This document shows positions 62,901 to 64,000 of a stretch of DNA of 64,000 nucleotides, piece after piece; within the stretch, counting starts at the first letter, position 1; every line of letters starts with the position of its first letter. The notes under the pieces were generated by a model. That model worked only from the letters and a program-made list of their open reading frames with translations, was not told where the DNA came from and did not search any database. Source of the DNA: Fistularia commersonii (Eukaryota; Chordata; Actinopteri; Syngnathiformes; Fistulariidae); NCBI GenBank assembly GCA_037954325.1, contig JBBMNZ010000003.1:8614965-8678964 (forward strand), given 5' to 3'. The position numbers and the translations under genes are program-made.

Positions 62901-63178
62901 CCCCTCACAACTTTCTACAGCCTGTGTCCTTGGAGAGAGTACAAAGAGGTCCCAAACGGCCAGAAACGGACTTTATTCACAAGAAGGAATTTTAAAATAA
63001 AATCAATGTATTCAATATAGAGATGCTCAAGCAGTCTAGTTTTTTTTTTTTATATATATTGAAAAGGCATGATGGTTTTTTTGACAGTAATGAGTGAGGA
63101 GTGTGTGCAAGGGACATAAAGCGAAGTTGTTTTGTTCCATACCTGCATCCTCTCCAGCATATCGAAGAATTCTGCAGA
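42152..63178 (-). CDS. rap1gap2: Rap1 GTPase-activating protein 2, 5' exons outside window
   Basis: Stimulates GTP hydrolysis by Rap1; in mammals it acts in platelets and neurons. Coding exons in transcript order are 63143-63178, 59962-59994 (uncertain), 59280-59312, 58877-59095, 57605-57708, 57139-57217, 54742-54795, 53896-53979, 53690-53790, 52444-52573, 52080-52235, 51653-51724, 48531-48617, 48293-48433, 47008-47157, 43954-44066, 43772-43870, 43565-43697, 42442-42544, 42287-42360 and 42152-42160. They total 2010 nt (669 residues plus TAA) with all phases closing. Family blocks are FFDMLERMQ, DDYIPYPRIED, GPYPQVILPQFGGYWIED, YDEHEVNNTFKFGVVYQ, FRGGLDVSHGQTGSESVY, KRHIGNDIV with the catalytic Asn thumb, and TPFVPDMIASNFLHAY. 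RAP1GAP2 rather than RAP1GAP is indicated by AMRVRSHSMETMVG, SPVKRRSGLFPRLHSS, SETSSNPSSPEIYP, SRSSSSTSSFSSTTGE and SLKFRFDKISHSS. Confidence 0.96.
43009..43336 (-). repeat. Teleost SINE-like repeat, near-complete reverse copy
   Basis: Ordered blocks include ggcgccggagcctatcccag, tgtcattgggcgagaggcag, ggttcaccctggaacggtcg, ccattcaccctctcacacac, gggtctccaatgaacatcct and ttcttgctgtgaggtggaat followed by cgctaaccgctgtacctc. It lies in the intron between the exons at 42442-42544 and 43565-43697 of rap1gap2. Confidence 0.82.
44508..44738 (-). pseudogene. Tc1-like transposase fragment (HTH region)
   Basis: The frame includes SIREIAEMLGVAKSTVWYIL, the paired-like helix-turn-helix of Tc1/mariner transposases that binds the terminal repeats. 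No DDE catalytic region follows, so this is a dead remnant within the 44213-45375 element. Confidence 0.8.
44894..45237. mobile_element. hAT-like MITE with perfect 8-bp target duplication
   Basis: Begins caggggtgggcaattatttt and ends taaaatgcccaagtctg, which form imperfect inverted ends. It is flanked by TATTAAAC at 44886-44893 and again at 45238-45245, an 8-bp duplication as expected for hAT elements. It is inserted inside the older Tc1-like remnant. Confidence 0.88.
45381..45666. mobile_element. TA-flanked palindromic MITE, copy 1 (286 bp)
   Basis: The inverted ends are about 60 bp: caggactgtcttagaaaatt agaatattgtgataaagttc at the left and gaactttatcacaatattct aattttctgagacactcctg at the right, flanked by TA. 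It has no ORF and abuts the Tc1-like remnant directly. A Tc1/mariner-type origin is inferred from the TA target. Confidence 0.88.
46038..46751. mobile_element. hAT-like nonautonomous element, copy 1
   Basis: Begins ttaaggtgtcaaactcattt tggtccaggggccacat and ends ggccacgagtctgagacccc tg, the typical inverted ends of a common vertebrate hAT-derived family. The AT-rich interior matches 54961-55584 closely. The peptide-like similarity (FTRLMMAILVIKSIFLILP) is a by-product of shared DNA, not a gene. Confidence 0.75.
47008..47157 (-). other. rap1gap2: rap1gap2 exon with conserved TKxxF motif
   Basis: Encodes RAMRVRSHSMETMVG, a Gly/Pro-rich spacer, and ECTKSTFT. TKSTF at 47011-47025 fits the TKxxF motif that I recall as the synaptotagmin-like protein 1 binding site of human Rap1GAP2 (human TKTTF). 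The exon is 50 codons in phase 0 on both sides. Confidence 0.85.
48063..48099. repeat. CA-rich microsatellite
   Basis: Imperfect CA/ATAC repeat in the rap1gap2 intron between 47157 and 48293. Confidence 0.8.
50129..50314 (+). pseudogene. LINE reverse transcriptase fragment (YADD)
   Basis: Open frame with MEGCPL, resembling the QGCPLSP block, and CALSLYADDNIIIY, resembling the catalytic F/Y-ADD block of non-LTR reverse transcriptases. The distance between the two blocks is far shorter than in an intact enzyme, so it is an internally deleted remnant. It lies in a rap1gap2 intron on the opposite strand. Confidence 0.6.
50384..50659. mobile_element. TA-flanked palindromic MITE, copy 2 (276 bp)
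   Basis: Same ends as copy 1 (caggactgtcttagaaaatt at the left and aattttctgagacaatcctg at the right), flanked by TA. The interior block (cagcaatattaaaataataa) is inverted relative to the outer ends compared with copy 1. Confidence 0.88.
50950..51070 (+). pseudogene. LINE 3' fragment (SCLDYC / NSAA blocks)
   Basis: One frame reads IIFSCLDYCQ. A second frame then reads RLRVLHNSAAGVL. Together they match the SRLDYCNSL and LQxxQNSAARVL blocks downstream of the reverse transcriptase in CR1/L2/Rex-type LINEs. The frames are shifted, so it is a dead copy. Confidence 0.6.
52080..52235 (-). other. rap1gap2: rap1gap2 catalytic exon (Asn thumb)
   Basis: Encodes LQRKRHIGNDIVAAVFQED then TPFVPDMIASNFLHAYVLV. 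The Asn of IGNDIV is the Asn thumb that RapGAPs use in place of an arginine finger to hydrolyse Rap-GTP. It is residue 300 of the fragment visible here. The exon is 52 codons, phase 0 to 0. Confidence 0.95.
54845..54960 (-). repeat. Teleost SINE-like repeat, reverse, part 1
   Basis: Blocks are cattcattcatcatccgtat, cgcttatccggaagtcagag, ggggatgctgaagcctatcc and tctcattaacatggccgg. It is cut off by the hAT-like element at 54961 and resumes after 55584. Confidence 0.7.
54961..55584. mobile_element. hAT-like nonautonomous element, copy 2 (left end missing)
   Basis: Closely matches 46108-46751. Shared landmarks include ttaaaggaggtaaacaggta, tgtttacaaggctaacggtg, ttgttttcaaattttgaagc and the right end cgcgagtctgagacccctg. 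The left end is truncated where it meets the SINE-like repeat. Confidence 0.75.
55585..56130 (-). repeat. SINE-like repeat, part 2, with expanded tail units
   Basis: At least eight variants of gagacataaaaccattcact ctctcattcacac follow one another (55585-55990). The usual block order then resumes (aatttaaggtctccaattaa, gtgtttttggactgaagctg, gcgctaaccactgtgccagc). The tail unit has been amplified locally. Confidence 0.72.
57890..58640. repeat. AT-rich region of TA/CATA tracts with a ~160-bp repeated block
   Basis: Dense tatata and acatatatac runs. A block resembling cagacagtagtagtatataa followed by catggctta recurs at about 57961, 58123 and 58439, which is spacing of 162 and 316 bp (about two units). 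It lies in the rap1gap2 intron between 57708 and 58877. Confidence 0.75.
59877..59948. repeat. (TG)n microsatellite
   Basis: About 36 TG units with a few CG and TA variants. The tract ends only 13 bp from the donor of the uncertain rap1gap2 exon at 59962-59994. Confidence 0.93.
59962..59994 (-). other. rap1gap2: Candidate rap1gap2 microexon (uncertain)
   Basis: Would encode LPNAEETKKWK, 11 codons in phase 0 at both ends, between FFDMLERMQ and DDYIPYPRIED. The human counterpart is a 15-residue EEQKP-containing segment, and only the EE and the Lys-rich end look similar. The acceptor (cacttaaaag) lacks a nearby pyrimidine tract and the donor is GTGTGG. The frame also closes if this exon is skipped. 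Confidence 0.4.
60445..61110 (-). repeat. SINE-like repeat, reverse, split by a ~395-bp insertion
   Basis: The left part (60445-60543) ends cattgagacgtacaac. The right part resumes at about 60939 with cacattcaccatctcattca and runs to gaacccgggaccttctcgct. The sequence between is unrelated. It begins tgtccg and ends ttaaca, so it could be a solo LTR or another insertion. Confidence 0.6.
61880..62430 (-). repeat. SINE-like repeat fragments with (ATT)n tract
   Basis: Reverse-orientation blocks are gggggctggagtttatcccg, ggggttcacccaggacccat and acattaaaccttcactcatt. Several gagacatgcaacca-type units follow, then a T-rich stretch with an ATT tract (62297-62330), then further repeat tail (62340-62430). 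Confidence 0.65.
63143..63178 (-). other. rap1gap2: rap1gap2 exon with GoLoco-type core FFDMLERMQ
   Basis: Encodes SAEFFDMLERMQ between acceptor tctcttttacag and donor CAG|GTATGG. It matches human RAP1GAP2 SSEFFEMLEKMQ. In RAP1GAP this is the start of the GoLoco motif that binds G-alpha-i. This is the most 5' exon in the window. Confidence 0.92.
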
Positions 63179-64000
63179 CTGTAAAAGAGACAGCAGTGAA
63201 TTAGAAGGGGGCGCTGATCCCTTGCCAGAGCACCGGGAAATTCAGGGCCCAAAAAAAACTCCCGGCATGACCTTCCCGGTTGACCCAGGCCAGCTTGTCA
63301 CACGCGACGCAAAATCTTGCATTTAATATCACCGGTGTCCTCGGCAGAAGAGCCACAGCTGTGTTAGATTCGGCAGGGCGCCCTTTCAAGCCCTCATCCC
63401 CTTGATAAGCAGTTACTTCCTCAAAAACGTGCCGTCATGTTGCATCCTGGAACGCATCCTCGTCACAGAGGGCCCGACCCCGTCAGGCACCCACACACAC
63501 ACACACAGTCCGCTCTGTGTGTGTGACTTAATGCCCTTTCAAACAATCTGGTGGATATCAACAAAGGTGTGCAATCGCCCAATTCTTCCTCCTCACCGTG
63601 CAACGTCTTGTGATTTCCTGGTAAACACAGCCGTGCACGCTGTGCGTTCAGCGGAACCAAAAAGCATGTCGCGGTCAGAAAAGTCAATACATTTCAGATT
63701 AAAATAGTTCCTCTTAACAGTGAGGGTGGGGTCTACCTTCCATTTTATGGCAGCTTGAATAACAGTATTCATGCAGTGAAACGTAAATTACTACATTTTG
63801 GCAACACCAATAAACACTACCTACATTTGGTATCGTCACTATTTCCACTGTTGAATTAAATGCACACATATACACATAAAAACACACACACACACACACA
63901 TGCACGCATGCACACACACACTAAACCTAATGCTTGGTTGATATCAAGCCTGTGAAGGGTCAACACAAGGGAACTAAAATAAAATAAAATAATTAATTTA
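63179..64000 (-). other. rap1gap2: rap1gap2 upstream intron, to window edge
   Basis: No further exon was recognised. A CA tract lies at about 63883-63920. The remaining 5' coding exons (about 60 residues in human) must lie beyond the window. Confidence 0.65.

Noticed and set aside
1..64000. CRISPR arrays, bacterial operons, tRNA or rRNA genes
   Set aside because: No regularly spaced identical repeats with unique spacers and no cloverleaf or rRNA signature. All regular repeats seen are eukaryotic micro- or minisatellites.

Overview
This is vertebrate nuclear DNA, almost certainly from a teleost fish. Genes are split by GT-AG introns, CA/GT microsatellites are frequent, and many copies of a SINE-like repeat common in teleosts are present. 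Protein comparisons were made from memory of the human families. The species cannot be named from the sequence.

Layout, left to right. (1) 1-6066, minus strand: a serotonin transporter gene (slc6a4). The window holds the coding start and nine coding exons (507 codons); the C-terminal part lies beyond base 1. (2) 6067-17320: about 11 kb without a recognisable gene, made of microsatellites, homopolymers, SINE-like repeats and a degenerate tandem array. (3) 17491-35567, minus strand: a complete 12-exon bleomycin hydrolase gene (blmh), 452 residues, with the papain-like Cys/His/Asn catalytic residues intact. (4) 37002-38631, plus strand: a five-exon gene for a single-Ig-domain membrane receptor whose tail ends in an ITIM followed by an ITSM. 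It looks most like BTLA and is head-to-head with blmh. (5) 42152-63178, minus strand: most of rap1gap2, a Rap GTPase-activating protein. Twenty-one coding exons (669 residues) run to the natural stop; the first exons lie beyond base 64000.

The slc6a4-blmh adjacency matches human 17q11.2. In human, BLMH is followed by TMIGD1 and CPD, whereas here it is followed by the ITIM/ITSM receptor and then rap1gap2 (a 17p13 gene in human). These are independent eukaryotic genes, not an operon. Splice phases were checked at every junction. All four reading frames close exactly, which is the main support for the exon models.

The rap1gap2 introns are rich in mobile DNA. They hold a Tc1/mariner remnant interrupted by a hAT-like MITE with a perfect 8-bp target duplication, two copies of a palindromic TA-target MITE, two copies of a second hAT-like element, and LINE reverse transcriptase fragments. 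I saw no CRISPR, tRNA or rRNA genes and no convincing new multi-gene system. The most notable gene is the BTLA-like receptor.
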